A stretch of 64,000 nt of DNA from an uncultured Candidatus Saccharibacteria bacterium (GCA_937858705.1 CALLZM010000021.1:1-64000); one strand, 5' to 3'. Counted from the first letter of the stretch, positions 36,220-45,732 are shown. A program made the numbers and translations. Notes: generated from the letters alone by a model not told the origin.

Positions 36220-36585
36220 TTATCGTTGTTTATTCTTCACTTGTTCTCGAAGAAGTTGAAGTTCTTTGGCGTCTAGCTCGCGCTGTTCAATGATACTTTG
36301 ATCGATTTGATCTTGGATTCGACTAATTTGATCATTGATGCTAATAACCCAAAGTCCAAGTGCAAGAACGAAAATAGAAAGAATAGCCCAGTAAGCAGTC
36401 TGAATGGTCACCCGAGTGGTCAAAAAGGACACATCTTGTTTATAGGCATGGAAAGACTCCATTTTCGCCTCTTTTTTGCGAGTGGTTTTAGTCGCAGACT
36501 TTTTAACCGGAGCTTGTTTGGCAGGTACTTTAGCCGGCTTTTTAGCAGTTGTCTTAGTAGTACTGGCTTTCTTGGTTGTTGCCAT
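36220..36585 (-). CDS. Lys/Ala-rich membrane protein with coiled coil
   Basis: 121 aa. Residues 1-40 are a Lys/Ala/Thr/Pro-rich tail like histone H1 or AlgP repeats. A membrane segment follows (about 64-83, AYWAILSIFVLALGLWVI) and then a coiled coil (about 84-118). The basic tail should be cytoplasmic and could bind DNA or RNA near the membrane. The family is unknown to me. AGGAGATACC precedes the ATG. It points against the ribosomal genes. Confidence 0.7.
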   Translation of the reverse strand: MATTKKASTTKTTAKKPAKVPAKQAPVKKSATKTTRKKEAKMESFHAYKQDVSFLTTRVTIQTAYWAILSIFVLALGLWVISINDQISRIQDQIDQSIIEQRELDAKELQLLREQVKNKQR

Positions 36586-36668
36586 GGTATCTCCTGTTTA
36601 GCTTACTTATCTACGATTATACTAAACTCATCTAGAAACACAAGCGTTTTCATGCTAGACTATCTAAT

Positions 36669-36989
36669 ATGGCGAAGAAAAAACGAACACGAACCTATGG
36701 TCGCAACAGAGAATACAGCCGTCGTGGCAACTTGAAGCGATTTGAATCTGATAGCACTTACTTTTTGAAGCTCATCATTGTCTTTTTGCTTGGCACACTT
36801 TGGATAAAGCTAAAAGCACCGATGTCCGTCGGGCCATTCCTCATCACAGGCCTGCCCATCGGCACAATCCTCGGCATCTTTCTTGTGAGCCGCTTTGAGC
36901 AATTTCAGTCTGATCGCAAGATATGGTATGCAGTACTCGTGGTAGTCACCATCTTGAGTTACTTCTTGCCGGCGGGAATTGTTTTTTAA
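36669..36989 (+). CDS. Small multi-pass membrane protein (106 aa)
   Basis: A basic N-terminus (MAKKKRTRTYGRNREYSRRG) precedes three hydrophobic segments at about 33-48, 54-73 and 83-102. I do not recognise the family. A TAGACT box about 7 nt before the ATG suggests a leaderless mRNA. Confidence 0.65.
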   Translation: MAKKKRTRTYGRNREYSRRGNLKRFESDSTYFLKLIIVFLLGTLWIKLKAPMSVGPFLITGLPIGTILGIFLVSRFEQFQSDRKIWYAVLVVVTILSYFLPAGIVF

Positions 36990-37029
36990 ACTACTTTCGC
37001 GCTATAAGTGATGAAATCCTCCAAAAGGG

Positions 37030-37175
37030 TTGACTTTTTATATCAATTCATGATACAATGAAATGGTAAATTTATTACAGTAATAATAACTTGTCCTTGG
37101 TGAATTAGCCAGTCTGAGCCATAAAAAGCGAAGAAACTACTAGCCACCGAGGGTTTTAAATGGGAGAAAAGGGCA
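37030..37175 (+). promoter_or_regulatory. Promoter and structured leader of the S10 operon
   Basis: TTGACT (37030-37035), 18 nt, TACAAT (37054-37059). The leader of about 110 nt can fold with CCTTGGTG (37095-37102) against CACCGAGG (37145-37152), ending next to the GGGAGAAAAGG ribosome binding region of rplC. The place suits autogenous control by a ribosomal protein such as L4. Confidence 0.6.
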
Positions 37176-37790
37176 ATGAAAGCACTTCTCGGTACCAAGA
37201 TTGGTATGACCCAAATCATCGGCGAAGATGGCGTAACTACTGCAGTGACGCTCATTCAAGCTGGCCCATGTACTGTCACTCAGGTGAAGTCTGTCGAAAC
37301 CGACGGCTACAATGCAGTACAGGTGGCATATGGTGAGGGTAAGAACCTGAGCAAGGCCGTGGCTGGTCATCTGAAAGAGGCCAAAGTGACGCCAAAGTTC
37401 ATTCGCGAATTCCGCGTCGATGAACTACCCGCCGACTTAAAAGTTGGCGATACAATAAATGTCTCGAGCTTTAGCTTGGGCGACATGGTCGATGCGACAG
37501 GTACAAGCAAAGGTAAAGGCTTTGCTGGTACAGTCAAGCGGCACAACTTTAACACGAGCAAAAAGACCCACGGTGGCAACGGCAATGTTCGCCGTGTTGG
37601 ATCAATTGGCTCGATGTACCCACAAAAAGTCTTCAAAGGCAAAAAAATGCCTGGTCGCATGGGCAACGAACAAGTAACTGTAAAAAATCTTCAAGTAGCC
37701 TATGTTTCACTTGAAGATAATCTTATTGGCCTCAAAGGTGCCGTTCCTGGCCCACGAAAAGGTCTGATAGTTTTGGGAGGTAACGCATAA
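37176..37790 (+). CDS. rplC: Ribosomal protein L3
   Basis: 204 aa. LGTKIGMTQI and GSIGSMYPQKVFKGKKMPGRMG are diagnostic; the latter loop reaches towards the peptidyl-transferase centre. It is the first gene of the long ribosomal operon here. The stop overlaps the rplD start by one base. Confidence 0.98.
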   Translation: MKALLGTKIGMTQIIGEDGVTTAVTLIQAGPCTVTQVKSVETDGYNAVQVAYGEGKNLSKAVAGHLKEAKVTPKFIREFRVDELPADLKVGDTINVSSFSLGDMVDATGTSKGKGFAGTVKRHNFNTSKKTHGGNGNVRRVGSIGSMYPQKVFKGKKMPGRMGNEQVTVKNLQVAYVSLEDNLIGLKGAVPGPRKGLIVLGGNA

Positions 37791-38413
37791 TGGCTACTGA
37801 TAGTCCTAAAACACCAGCGGCTAAAACGACGCTACCGAAAGAAGTATTTGCTGTAGAAGTGCCAAATCACGAGCTGCTGAAGCTTGCGTATGATGCGTAT
37901 CTTGCAAATAGCCGCCTCTCTAGCGCTACGACGCTAAAGCGAGGCGAAGTTCGCGGTGGCGGTAAAAAGCCATGGAAGCAAAAGGGCACTGGTCGGGCAC
38001 GATTCGGCTCTACTCGAAACCCAATTTGGCGCGGCGGCGGTGTCGTATTTGGCCCAAGCGGTAACGAAAACTACTCAAAGAAGTTATCGAAGACTTCGAA
38101 GCGAGTTGCCATCAAGCAAGCACTCAGCCTTGCTAACACCGCTAAAAAAGTATCCGTGAAAGATATCAAGACAACAGGCAAAACAGCTGACATGGCAAAA
38201 TTTTTGGCAGACAACAAACTATCTCGCAATGTTCTAATGGTTGTCGATGAAAAAACTCCAGAGTTGCTTCGTGGCACCAACAATATCCAGTCGGTAAAAC
38301 TCGTGAGCGCGCTGTACCTCAATGTCTACGACATCATGAATGCAGATGCAATCGTCTTCAATGCCGCAGCTATCAAAAAAGTTGAGCAGTGGCTCACTGG
38401 GGAGGAGGCATAA
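37790..38413 (+). CDS. rplD: Ribosomal protein L4
   Basis: 207 aa. The loop that lines the exit tunnel is present (GKKPWKQKGTGRARFGSTRNP). In E. coli L4 also represses its own operon. It overlaps both neighbours by one base. Confidence 0.98.
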   Translation: MATDSPKTPAAKTTLPKEVFAVEVPNHELLKLAYDAYLANSRLSSATTLKRGEVRGGGKKPWKQKGTGRARFGSTRNPIWRGGGVVFGPSGNENYSKKLSKTSKRVAIKQALSLANTAKKVSVKDIKTTGKTADMAKFLADNKLSRNVLMVVDEKTPELLRGTNNIQSVKLVSALYLNVYDIMNADAIVFNAAAIKKVEQWLTGEEA

Positions 38414-38733
38414 TGAATATTGTAAAAGCTACCCCAAGGGCAACAGAAAAGGCCTATCGCTTGTCGACCGTGCAGAATACCTATGTATTTGATGTTCCGC
38501 TATCGGCAAACAAGCAACAGATTGTTGCGGAAGTTGAAGCTCGTTACGGAGTAACGGTTGCGTCCATTAAGACGCTAGTGCAGAACGGTAAATCTGTTCG
38601 ATTCTCTCGAGGCAAAAACCGCTACCCAGGCACCACGACTCGTAAAGATGCTAAAAAAGCCTATGTCACCTTGGTCGAAGGCGACTCTATAAAGGTATTT
38701 GATAATCCTGAACAAGCAGAGGAGAAAAAGTAA
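38413..38733 (+). CDS. rplW: Ribosomal protein L23
   Basis: 106 aa from the ATG overlapping the rplD stop; GGAGGAGG lies just upstream. ATPRATEKAYRL and GRRxRFxRG-like VRFSRGKNRYPGTTTRKD mark the family. It lies at the tunnel exit and docks trigger factor and SRP. Confidence 0.97.
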   Translation: MNIVKATPRATEKAYRLSTVQNTYVFDVPLSANKQQIVAEVEARYGVTVASIKTLVQNGKSVRFSRGKNRYPGTTTRKDAKKAYVTLVEGDSIKVFDNPEQAEEKK

Positions 38734-39572
38734 TGCCAGTAAAAGCATACAATCCAACCACTCCAGCTCGTCGCGGCATGACCAGCCAAGACCTCAGTGA
38801 TATTACAACTCGCAAACCGCTGAAGTCGCTCATCAAGAGCAAAAAGCAGAATGCTGGTCGCAATAACACTGGTCGCATCACGGTTCGCCATCGCGGCGGC
38901 GGCGTTCGCAGGCATTATCGCTTGCTGAACCATCGTTTGGCAGCTGGCCTTACACTTACGGTTGAAGAAATCGAATACGATCCAAACCGATCGGCTCGTA
39001 TCGCACGCGTCAAAGACCAGCACGGTCTCTACCATTACATCTTGGCTGACACAAGCATGTCGAAAGGCAAGGTCATTAAGACCGGCGAAGATGCTCCAGT
39101 CGAAGCGTCGAACCGTATGCCGCTTGCAAATATTCCTGTTGGTACGCAAGTCTATGCCGTTGAACTTACTCCAGGCAAGGGTGCGCAAATGATGCGCAGT
39201 GCCGGAGCAAAAGCACAGCTCATGGCAAAAGAAGGCGACTATGCAACGCTTCGTCTGCCAAGCGGTGAAGTGCGAAAAATACGAGTTGAATGCGAAGCAA
39301 CCATCGGTGTTGTTGGCAATCTTCAGCATCAGAACATTAAAATTGGTTCAGCTGGACGCAATCGCCGCAAGGGCATTCGCCCAGGCGTTCGAGGTGTTGT
39401 TATGAACGCCGCAGATCACCCACACGGTGGTGGTGACGGTGGTCGTCATGGTTCTGGTAAACCACCACGAACTCCATGGGGCCAACTGACACTCGGCTAT
39501 CGCACACGAACCCGTAAGTCTACAAATAAGATGATTGTTCGCAGTCGTCACGAAGCAAAGAGGAAGAGGTAA
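38733..39572 (+). CDS. rplB: Ribosomal protein L2
   Basis: 279 aa. It holds the peptidyl-transferase region together. [16 protein letters not shown] and [18 protein letters not shown], with the conserved histidine, are clear. GAGGAGAAAAAG precedes the ATG, which overlaps rplW by one base. Confidence 0.98.
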   Translation: MPVKAYNPTTPARRGMTSQDLSDITTRKPLKSLIKSKKQNAGRNNTGRITVRHRGGGVRRHYRLLNHRLAAGLTLTVEEIEYDPNRSARIARVKDQHGLYHYILADTSMSKGKVIKTGEDAPVEASNRMPLANIPVGTQVYAVELTPGKGAQMMRSAGAKAQLMAKEGDYATLRLPSGEVRKIRVECEATIGVVGNLQHQNIKIGSAGRNRRKGIRPGVRGVVMNAADHPHGGGDGGRHGSGKPPRTPWGQLTLGYRTRTRKSTNKMIVRSRHEAKRKR

Positions 39573-39576
39573 TATA

Positions 39577-39843
39577 ATGAGTAGATCATTAAAGAAAGGC
39601 CCATTCGTCGACGCTAAACTGGCTGCCAAGGTAGCTAAACTCGCTAAAGACGACCGAACAGTCATCAAGACATGGGCTCGAGCTTCGACCATTACGCCAG
39701 AAATGGTTGGTCGAACAATCGCTGTTCACAACGGCCGCATGCATGTACCAGTGCTTATATCTGAAAACATGGTTGGTCACAAGTTGGGTGAATTTAGCCC
39801 AACCCGTAAGTTCCGCAAGCATGGTGGAAAGGACAAGAAGTAA
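39577..39843 (+). CDS. rpsS: Ribosomal protein S19
   Basis: 88 aa from the ATG at 39577 with AGAGGT upstream. [30 protein letters not shown] and [13 protein letters not shown] are typical. Confidence 0.98.
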   Translation: MSRSLKKGPFVDAKLAAKVAKLAKDDRTVIKTWARASTITPEMVGRTIAVHNGRMHVPVLISENMVGHKLGEFSPTRKFRKHGGKDKK

Positions 39844-39844
39844 G

Positions 39845-40255
39845 ATGGCAGACACACCTACCTACCTAGTTCGATCACAGGCGAAAAATGTTGACCTCGC
39901 ACCTCGCAAGGTAAGCATTGTCGCAAGCCTCGTTCGGGGTCGCAGCGTTGCTGACGCATTGGTTATTCTCGAGAACACTCCTCGTCGTAGTGCGAAACCT
40001 ATCGCGAAAGCCATCGCCAGCGCACAAGCAAACGCCGTCAATAACCACGGTCTTGACGCGAAAACACTTACTATCAGCACTATTAGTGTCACTGTTGGTA
40101 AGCGATTGAAGCGATTCAAGCCACACATGCGCGGCATGGCACTACCATTTCAAAAGAAATCAAGCCACATCTTAATTGAGGTGTCAGGCCAAGAGAAAGT
40201 CAAAAAGAAGCCGGCAGCTAAGCAAGCTACCGAAAAGAAAGAGAAGGAGGCATAA
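39845..40255 (+). CDS. rplV: Ribosomal protein L22
   Basis: 136 aa. SQAKNVDLAPRKVSIVASLVRG and KRFKPHMRGMALPFQKKSSH are diagnostic. A Lys/Ala/Glu-rich tail of about 20 residues extends the C-terminus. It starts one nt after rpsS. Confidence 0.97.
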   Translation: MADTPTYLVRSQAKNVDLAPRKVSIVASLVRGRSVADALVILENTPRRSAKPIAKAIASAQANAVNNHGLDAKTLTISTISVTVGKRLKRFKPHMRGMALPFQKKSSHILIEVSGQEKVKKKPAAKQATEKKEKEA

Positions 40256-40257
40256 CC

Positions 40258-40899
40258 ATGGGTCAAAAAGTAAACCCCATTAGCTTCCGCCTTCAAGTTC
40301 ACAAGAACTGGAGTTCTCGATGGTTTAACGCTGGTAAGCGCGATTTTGCGAAGTGGCTCGCCGAAGATGTAAAGGTCCGTGAGCTGATTGAAAGTAAATT
40401 TGCGTCACGACCAACGATTGATCGCATCGAGATCGAGCGGAGCGCTAACATGACTACAGTAACTATTCATACTGCCAAAGCCGGTGTTGTCATTGGTCGA
40501 GGCGGTGCAGGAGTTACCGAATTGAAGGCAGAGATTGAAAAAATCGTTGCCGGACCTGTTCGCATCAACATTGAAGAAGTGAAGCGACCCGAGCTATCAG
40601 CAAAGCTAGTAGCTGAAAACATCGCTCGACAGCTCGAACGCCGTATCAATTTCCGCCGAGCTATCAAGATGTCTGCTCAAAATACCATGAACGCTGGCGC
40701 TAAAGGTATCCGTATCCAGGTTGCTGGCCGTCTCAATAACGCCGAAATGGCTCGTCGCGAAAAGGTTATCGAAGGTTCGGTACCTCTTCATACACTTCGT
40801 GCTGACATCGACTTCCATACTGCGCGAGCAAATTGCCCAGGTGTTGGTATTGTTGGCGTGAAGGTGTGGATCTACAAGGGCGAAAGGAGAGATGCATAA
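40258..40899 (+). CDS. rpsC: Ribosomal protein S3
   Basis: 213 aa. [12 protein letters not shown], a KH domain with [12 protein letters not shown] and the C-terminal [13 protein letters not shown]-like motif ([20 protein letters not shown]) are present. It forms part of the mRNA entry helicase. GGAGGCATAACC precedes the start. Confidence 0.98.
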   Translation: MGQKVNPISFRLQVHKNWSSRWFNAGKRDFAKWLAEDVKVRELIESKFASRPTIDRIEIERSANMTTVTIHTAKAGVVIGRGGAGVTELKAEIEKIVAGPVRINIEEVKRPELSAKLVAENIARQLERRINFRRAIKMSAQNTMNAGAKGIRIQVAGRLNNAEMARREKVIEGSVPLHTLRADIDFHTARANCPGVGIVGVKVWIYKGERRDA

Positions 40900-41312
40900 T
40901 GCTACTTCCTAAGAAAACCAAGTTCCGCAAAGTTCGTATTGGCAAAAATGAAGGTGTTGCGACCCGAGGTCACTATGTTGCTTTTGGCGACTATGGTCTC
41001 CAGAGCCTTGAAAACGAGCGAATTACTTCTCGTCAAATTGAGTCAGCCAGGCAGGCAATGACTCGCTACATCAAGCGCGGTGGTAAAATCTGGATTCGTA
41101 TCTTCCCTCATACGCCTGTAACCCGCAAACCACTTGGTCTCAAGATGGGTGGCGGCAAAGGCCAGCCGGAGTTTTTCGTTGCGAAAGTAAAGTCAGGTAC
41201 TGTACTGTTCGAGATGAAGGGTGTGACCGAGGAAATTGCTCGCGAAGCAATGCGACTCGCTAGCCACAAGCTTCCTGTTAAAACTCGTTTTGTAAAGAAA
41301 GAGGAGTTTTAG
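40899..41312 (+). CDS. rplP: Ribosomal protein L16
   Basis: 137 aa. The ATG at 40899 overlaps the rpsC stop by one base and has GAAAGGAGAG upstream. [31 protein letters not shown] and [12 protein letters not shown] are characteristic. It helps position A-site tRNA. Confidence 0.97.
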   Translation: MLLPKKTKFRKVRIGKNEGVATRGHYVAFGDYGLQSLENERITSRQIESARQAMTRYIKRGGKIWIRIFPHTPVTRKPLGLKMGGGKGQPEFFVAKVKSGTVLFEMKGVTEEIAREAMRLASHKLPVKTRFVKKEEF

Positions 41313-41313
41313 T

Positions 41314-41511
41314 ATGGCTACAAAAAAAGCAGTAGAAGTAAAGAGTCTTGTTGATCTTCAAAAAGAACTCGTTGAGAAGCGAAAAGAGCTGGCTGATGCT
41401 CGGTATTCACATACCGCTGGCGAGCTGGTCAATCCCCGCGTTCTTCGAGAACTTCGCCGATCAATCGCTCGACTACAGACCGCTATCAATAACAATAAGG
41501 AGGTGCAGTAA
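41314..41511 (+). CDS. rpmC: Ribosomal protein L29
   Basis: 65 aa, two long helices (SLVDLQKELVEKRKELADAR and ELRRSIARLQTAI). It lies at the tunnel exit with L23. It overlaps rpsQ by one base. Confidence 0.95.
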   Translation: MATKKAVEVKSLVDLQKELVEKRKELADARYSHTAGELVNPRVLRELRRSIARLQTAINNNKEVQ

Positions 41512-41816
41512 TGGCAGTACGAACCATAACTGGCATTGTCACGAGTGATTCTCGCGACAAAACCATTACCGTCACCGTCGCATCTCGTGAAACGCATCCG
41601 TTGTACGGTAAGAAGTTTACTAAAACTCGCAAATACACCGCTCACGATCCGAAGAACGATGCACGGGTCGGTGACCGAGTAGTAATCGTTGAAGTGAAGC
41701 CAGTTTCAAAGACCAAGTCGTTCCAACTATCTGAGGTAGTTGAGCGATCAAAGGGCTCGGTCAAGATGGAAGAAGTCGAAATTCCAGGACAAGAGGCCAA
41801 GGAGGACGAAGTATGA
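41511..41816 (+). CDS. rpsQ: Ribosomal protein S17
   Basis: 101 aa. [18 protein letters not shown] and [20 protein letters not shown] give the OB-fold family. An acidic tail extends the C-terminus. AAGGAGGTGCAGTA precedes it, and its stop overlaps rplN by 4 nt (ATGA). Confidence 0.97.
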   Translation: MAVRTITGIVTSDSRDKTITVTVASRETHPLYGKKFTKTRKYTAHDPKNDARVGDRVVIVEVKPVSKTKSFQLSEVVERSKGSVKMEEVEIPGQEAKEDEV

Positions 41817-42181
41817 TTCAGCAAGAATCTCGTCTAAAAGTTACCGACAACAGTGGTGCGAAGGAAATTCTTTGCATCCGTGTGCTTGGCGGTACAAAAC
41901 GCAAATATGCGCGCGTCGGTGATGTCATCGTTGCCAGTGTTAAAGACGCGAGCCCAACGGGCAATGTGAAGAAAAAATCAGTCGTTAAAGCCGTGGTAGT
42001 ACGAACTCGCAACCAAATCAAGCGAGCCGATGGCAGTACTATTGTTTTCGACGACAATGCAGCCGTCATCATTAACGAAGACAAGACACCAAAGGCAACT
42101 CGCGTATTTGGCCCAGTGCCTCGTGAGCTTCGTGATCTTGGATATAGCAAAATCATCAGCCTTGCGCCGGAGGTACTCTAA
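41813..42181 (+). CDS. rplN: Ribosomal protein L14
   Basis: 122 aa. [18 protein letters not shown] and [20 protein letters not shown] identify it. It forms intersubunit bridge B8. Confidence 0.98.
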   Translation: MIQQESRLKVTDNSGAKEILCIRVLGGTKRKYARVGDVIVASVKDASPTGNVKKKSVVKAVVVRTRNQIKRADGSTIVFDDNAAVIINEDKTPKATRVFGPVPRELRDLGYSKIISLAPEVL

Positions 42182-42504
42182 TGTCAAGCCGAATTAAAAA
42201 AGATGATCTGGTGAAAATTATTGCTGGCAGCAACAAAGGTACAACCGGTAAAGTATTGGCAGTTATGCCAAGCGACAATACCGCCCTCGTAGAGGGAGTT
42301 GGTATGCGAACTCGCAAGATGAAACCAAGCCAGCTCAATCCTGCCGGTGGCGTAAAAGACATTCATGTCCCCATTTCACTATCTAAGCTCGCCTTAGTAA
42401 CAGATGAAAAAACGGGCAAAACTAGCCGTGTTGGCTACAAAGTAACCGCTGAAGGCGACAAAATGCGCGTTGCCACTCAGCAAAAAAACAAGGAGATTAA
42501 GTAA
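42181..42504 (+). CDS. rplX: Ribosomal protein L24
   Basis: 107 aa. A KOW motif (DDLVKIIAGSNKGTTGKVL) and PAGGVKDIHVPISLSKLAL are present. It is an assembly initiator of the 50S subunit. Confidence 0.96.
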   Translation: MSSRIKKDDLVKIIAGSNKGTTGKVLAVMPSDNTALVEGVGMRTRKMKPSQLNPAGGVKDIHVPISLSKLALVTDEKTGKTSRVGYKVTAEGDKMRVATQQKNKEIK

Positions 42505-43080
42505 ATGGCAGAAGCAGTAAAAGTGCCAGCTCCTCGTCTGAAAGCCCTCTTCAATACTCAGTACAAGAAGGAACTCCAGACCGAACTCGAACTCAAGAAT
42601 GTGCACCAAGTGCCATACCTAGAGAAAATTGTAGTAAGTGTAGGACTTGGCAAGCATAAAGACGACAAGCGATTTCACGAAGTCGTCAAAAATACCCTCG
42701 CAAAGGTAACTGGTCAAAGCTCGACCGACCGCCTGGCGAAAAAATCAATCGCTACTTTCAAAATCCGAAAAGGAATGGGTGCTCCAATCGGCGCACTTGT
42801 GACGCTTCGCGGCGCTCGTATGTATGAGTTCCTCGACAGATTCGTCAATACAGCGCTTCCTCGCGTTCGTGACTTCCACGGCGTTGGTATCAAGTTCGAT
42901 AAGGGCGGCAACTACAATCTCGGTGTCGTTGACCAATCTATCTTCCCAGAACTTACATTTGAAGAAACGCAAGTCGTTCATGGCATGCAGATTACCTTCA
43001 CTATCAAAAATGGTGATAAGGTCGCATCGAGGGCTTTGTTGGAAAAATTTGGCTTACCGTTCGAGAAAGGAGGCAAATAA
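42505..43080 (+). CDS. rplE: Ribosomal protein L5
   Basis: 191 aa. PYLEKIVVSVGLGKH, KKSIATFKIRKGMGAPIGA and YNLGVVDQSIFPEL are typical. It binds 5S rRNA and P-site tRNA. An N-terminal extension of about 15 residues is present. Confidence 0.97.
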   Translation: MAEAVKVPAPRLKALFNTQYKKELQTELELKNVHQVPYLEKIVVSVGLGKHKDDKRFHEVVKNTLAKVTGQSSTDRLAKKSIATFKIRKGMGAPIGALVTLRGARMYEFLDRFVNTALPRVRDFHGVGIKFDKGGNYNLGVVDQSIFPELTFEETQVVHGMQITFTIKNGDKVASRALLEKFGLPFEKGGK

Positions 43081-43350
43081 ATGGCGAAGAAATCTATGAT
43101 TGCGCGTGATAAAAAGCGCCAGAAAATGATTGCGAAATACGCTGTCAAACGAGCCGAGCTCAAAGAATTGGGCGACCAAGAAGGTTTGCAAAAACTTCCT
43201 CGCAACTCAAGTCCAGCTCGCCACAAAAACCGCGATGCCTTGAGTGGTCGACCAAGAGGCTATATGCGTAAGTTTGGCCTCAGCCGTATCAATTTCCGAA
43301 TCCTCGCCTCTGAAGGCAAGATTCCGGGCGTCAAAAAGAGTAGCTGGTAA
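43081..43350 (+). CDS. rpsN: Ribosomal protein S14, zinc-free form
   Basis: 89 aa, the long form without the CxxC pairs of the zinc type. [31 protein letters not shown] and [15 protein letters not shown] are diagnostic. GGAGGCAAATAA lies just before the ATG. Confidence 0.97.
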   Translation: MAKKSMIARDKKRQKMIAKYAVKRAELKELGDQEGLQKLPRNSSPARHKNRDALSGRPRGYMRKFGLSRINFRILASEGKIPGVKKSSW

Positions 43351-43370
43351 GAAGGAAAGGAGAAAAAATC

Positions 43371-43769
43371 ATGAGTTTACAATCTACTGACCCAATCGCC
43401 GACCTTCTTACGCGTATTCGAAACGCGAATATGGTAGGCAAAACAGAAGTTCGCGTACCAGCGAGCAAGCTGAAGCAAGTAGTTGCCGAGCAGCTAAAGA
43501 AAAACTTTTACCTCGCTGGCGTAGCCGTCGAGAAAGGTTCACCTCGAGACACTCTCGTTATCACCCTCAACCAGCCAGGCGAAGGTGATATCAACGAGAT
43601 TAAACGAGTATCAAAACCTGGTCGTCGCGTCTATGTTGGTGCAAACGACATTCCGAGGGTCAAGAATGGTCGAGGTATCGTTCTCGTCAGCACTTCAAAA
43701 GGTGTCATGACCGGTGGTGAAGCAATTAAAAATAAACTCGGTGGCGAATTGCTACTGCAGGTATATTAA
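43371..43769 (+). CDS. rpsH: Ribosomal protein S8
   Basis: 132 aa. DPIADLLTRIRNANMVGK, and GIVLVSTSKGVMTGGEA near the end, identify it. In E. coli S8 represses the spc operon. GAAAGGAGAAAAA precedes it. Confidence 0.97.
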   Translation: MSLQSTDPIADLLTRIRNANMVGKTEVRVPASKLKQVVAEQLKKNFYLAGVAVEKGSPRDTLVITLNQPGEGDINEIKRVSKPGRRVYVGANDIPRVKNGRGIVLVSTSKGVMTGGEAIKNKLGGELLLQVY

Positions 43770-43783
43770 TAGAAAGGTATAAC

Positions 43784-44323
43784 ATGAGTCTGAGTCGAAT
43801 CGGAAAACTACCAATCGAGATTCCGTCAGGTGTGACAATCACGGTTGACTCTGGTAATGTGACCGTCGAGGGGCCAAAGGGCAAACTCGTACAGTTCATC
43901 ACGCCAGCTGTCACTGTAGACATCAAGGACGGCGTTCTCACTGTCTCGCCAAAAGACGAGTCAAAAATAGCTCGCTCACAGCATGGTCTGATGCGAGCAC
44001 TCATCAACAACATGGTTGTTGGTGTTACCCAGGGTTATGAAAAGCGCCTCGAAGTCAACGGCGTTGGCTTCCGCGTTGCTTCAAGCAATAACGAACTTGA
44101 CATGGCGCTTGGTTTTAGCCATCCAGTCAAATACAAAGCCCCTGAGGGCGTAACTGTTACGAATGAGAAGATGACTATCGTTGTCAGCGGTATCAACAAG
44201 CAACAAGTGGGTCAAGTTGCAGCGGAAATTCGCGCTCTCAAGAAGCCTGAACCATACAAGGGCAAGGGTATTAAATATGCCGACGAGGTTATCCTCCGCA
44301 AGGCAGGAAAGACAGGTAAGTAA
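43784..44323 (+). CDS. rplF: Ribosomal protein L6
   Basis: 179 aa. MSLSRIGKLPIEIPSGV and the C-terminal KKPEPYKGKGIKYADE are diagnostic. It lies close to the GTPase centre. Confidence 0.98.
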   Translation: MSLSRIGKLPIEIPSGVTITVDSGNVTVEGPKGKLVQFITPAVTVDIKDGVLTVSPKDESKIARSQHGLMRALINNMVVGVTQGYEKRLEVNGVGFRVASSNNELDMALGFSHPVKYKAPEGVTVTNEKMTIVVSGINKQQVGQVAAEIRALKKPEPYKGKGIKYADEVILRKAGKTGK

Positions 44324-44325
44324 TT

Positions 44326-44679
44326 ATGACGAACTTAGATAAAAAATTACTCAACCGAACTCTTCGCAAAAACCGTGTTCGAGCAAAAATCAGTGGCACT
44401 GCTGAGCGACCTCGCCTGAGTGTGACTATTAGCAACACTCATGTGAGCGCTCAACTGATCGATGATATCAAGCAACACACTATAGCCGCAGCAACAACCG
44501 TAGGGAGCAAAACTACTGGTAGTATCACCGAGCAGGCTGCTGCAATTGGTGCTGATATCGCTAAGAAAGCCAAGAAATTAAAGATAACCGCAGTCGTCTT
44601 CGACCGCAATGGTCGCCAGTACGCTGGCCGGCTAAAAGCCCTCGCCGACGCTGCACGAAACGAAGGATTGGAGTTTTAG
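44326..44679 (+). CDS. rplR: Ribosomal protein L18
   Basis: 117 aa. RPRLSVTISNTHVSAQLIDD, and VVFDRNGRQYAGRLKALADA at the end, are typical. It binds 5S rRNA with L5. Confidence 0.96.
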   Translation: MTNLDKKLLNRTLRKNRVRAKISGTAERPRLSVTISNTHVSAQLIDDIKQHTIAAATTVGSKTTGSITEQAAAIGADIAKKAKKLKITAVVFDRNGRQYAGRLKALADAARNEGLEF

Positions 44680-44680
44680 T

Positions 44681-45256
44681 ATGGCAGAAGAAGCAAAGCC
44701 TACTACGCCTCGAGCTGATCGACCAGCAAGAGGTGCGCGCCGCGATGACCGACGCAAAAATCAAGTAGCAGAAGAGCCGAAGCAGTTCGAAGAAGTTGTC
44801 ATCAACATCGACCGAGTTGCTCGAGTCGTAAAAGGTGGTCGACGATTTCGCTTTAAAGCACTCGTTGTTGTCGGTGACCGCAAGCAGAAAGTCGGTGTTG
44901 GCGTAGCAAAGGGTGCTGATGTGCAAACTGCCATCGCCAAAGCGACCGATGTTGCTAAAAAACATCTGATCACTATTCCAGTCGTTAACGAGACTATTCC
45001 ACACGAAGCAGAAGTGAAGGTGAGCGGCGCTCATGTCCTCATCAAGCCAGCTGCTCCCGGTACTGGTGTTATTGCTGGCGGCGTGGTTCGTGCAGTTATT
45101 GGCGTGACTAGTATTCGCAACTTGCTGTCAAAGAGCCTCGGCTCAACTAATAAAGTAAACATTGCGTATGCAACCATCGATGCCCTCAAGAGCCTTGTGC
45201 CGAAGGAAGAATGGCGTAGCAATCAAAAAAAGGCCGCTAAAAAGGAGACTAAGTAA
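44681..45256 (+). CDS. rpsE: Ribosomal protein S5
   Basis: 191 aa. It has a double-stranded RNA-binding domain (VVINIDRVARVVKGGRRFRF) and APGTGVIAGGVVRAVIGVTS. An Arg/Asp-rich N-terminal extension and a basic tail are present. The next gene is rplO, one base of overlap, with no L30 gene between. Confidence 0.97.
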   Translation: MAEEAKPTTPRADRPARGARRDDRRKNQVAEEPKQFEEVVINIDRVARVVKGGRRFRFKALVVVGDRKQKVGVGVAKGADVQTAIAKATDVAKKHLITIPVVNETIPHEAEVKVSGAHVLIKPAAPGTGVIAGGVVRAVIGVTSIRNLLSKSLGSTNKVNIAYATIDALKSLVPKEEWRSNQKKAAKKETK

Positions 45257-45732
45257 TGAAATACAACGAGCTCCAAGCAACAGCCAATAAGTCTAAAAAA
45301 CGCGTAGGTCGTGGCATCTCAGCTGGTGGTGGTAAAACCGCTGGTCGTGGTACCAAGGGACAGAATTCTCGAACTGGTAAAAAGCTGCACGCTACTTTCC
45401 AGGGTGGACAGAACGCAATTATGTCTGCTGTTCCTAAAAAACGAGGCTTCAAAAGCAAGCGCGTACCAGCTCAGGTTGTGTATGCAGACCACTTGAATGC
45501 CCTCAAAGGCACTGTCGATAACTTTGCACTGTTTGAAGCCGGTCTTATCGCCACTCCGTTTCATCAAGTCAAGGTAATCGCTCGAGGCGAGCTGACAGCC
45601 AAAGTATCGCTAAAAACGCAAGGCGCATCAACGAGCGTTGTCGAAGCACTCAAAAAAGCTGGCGGCAGTTTCGAAAAGACTCCAGCCCCAACGCAGAAAA
45701 GCCAAAAAGAAGTTGAAGCTGACGATAAGTAG
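45256..45732 (+). CDS. rplO: Ribosomal protein L15
   Basis: 158 aa. KKRVGRGISAGGGKTAGRGTKGQ and SRTGKKLHATFQGGQ are family motifs. It ends the spc cluster; secY is separated by a terminator and a reversed gene. Confidence 0.96.
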   Translation: MKYNELQATANKSKKRVGRGISAGGGKTAGRGTKGQNSRTGKKLHATFQGGQNAIMSAVPKKRGFKSKRVPAQVVYADHLNALKGTVDNFALFEAGLIATPFHQVKVIARGELTAKVSLKTQGASTSVVEALKKAGGSFEKTPAPTQKSQKEVEADDK

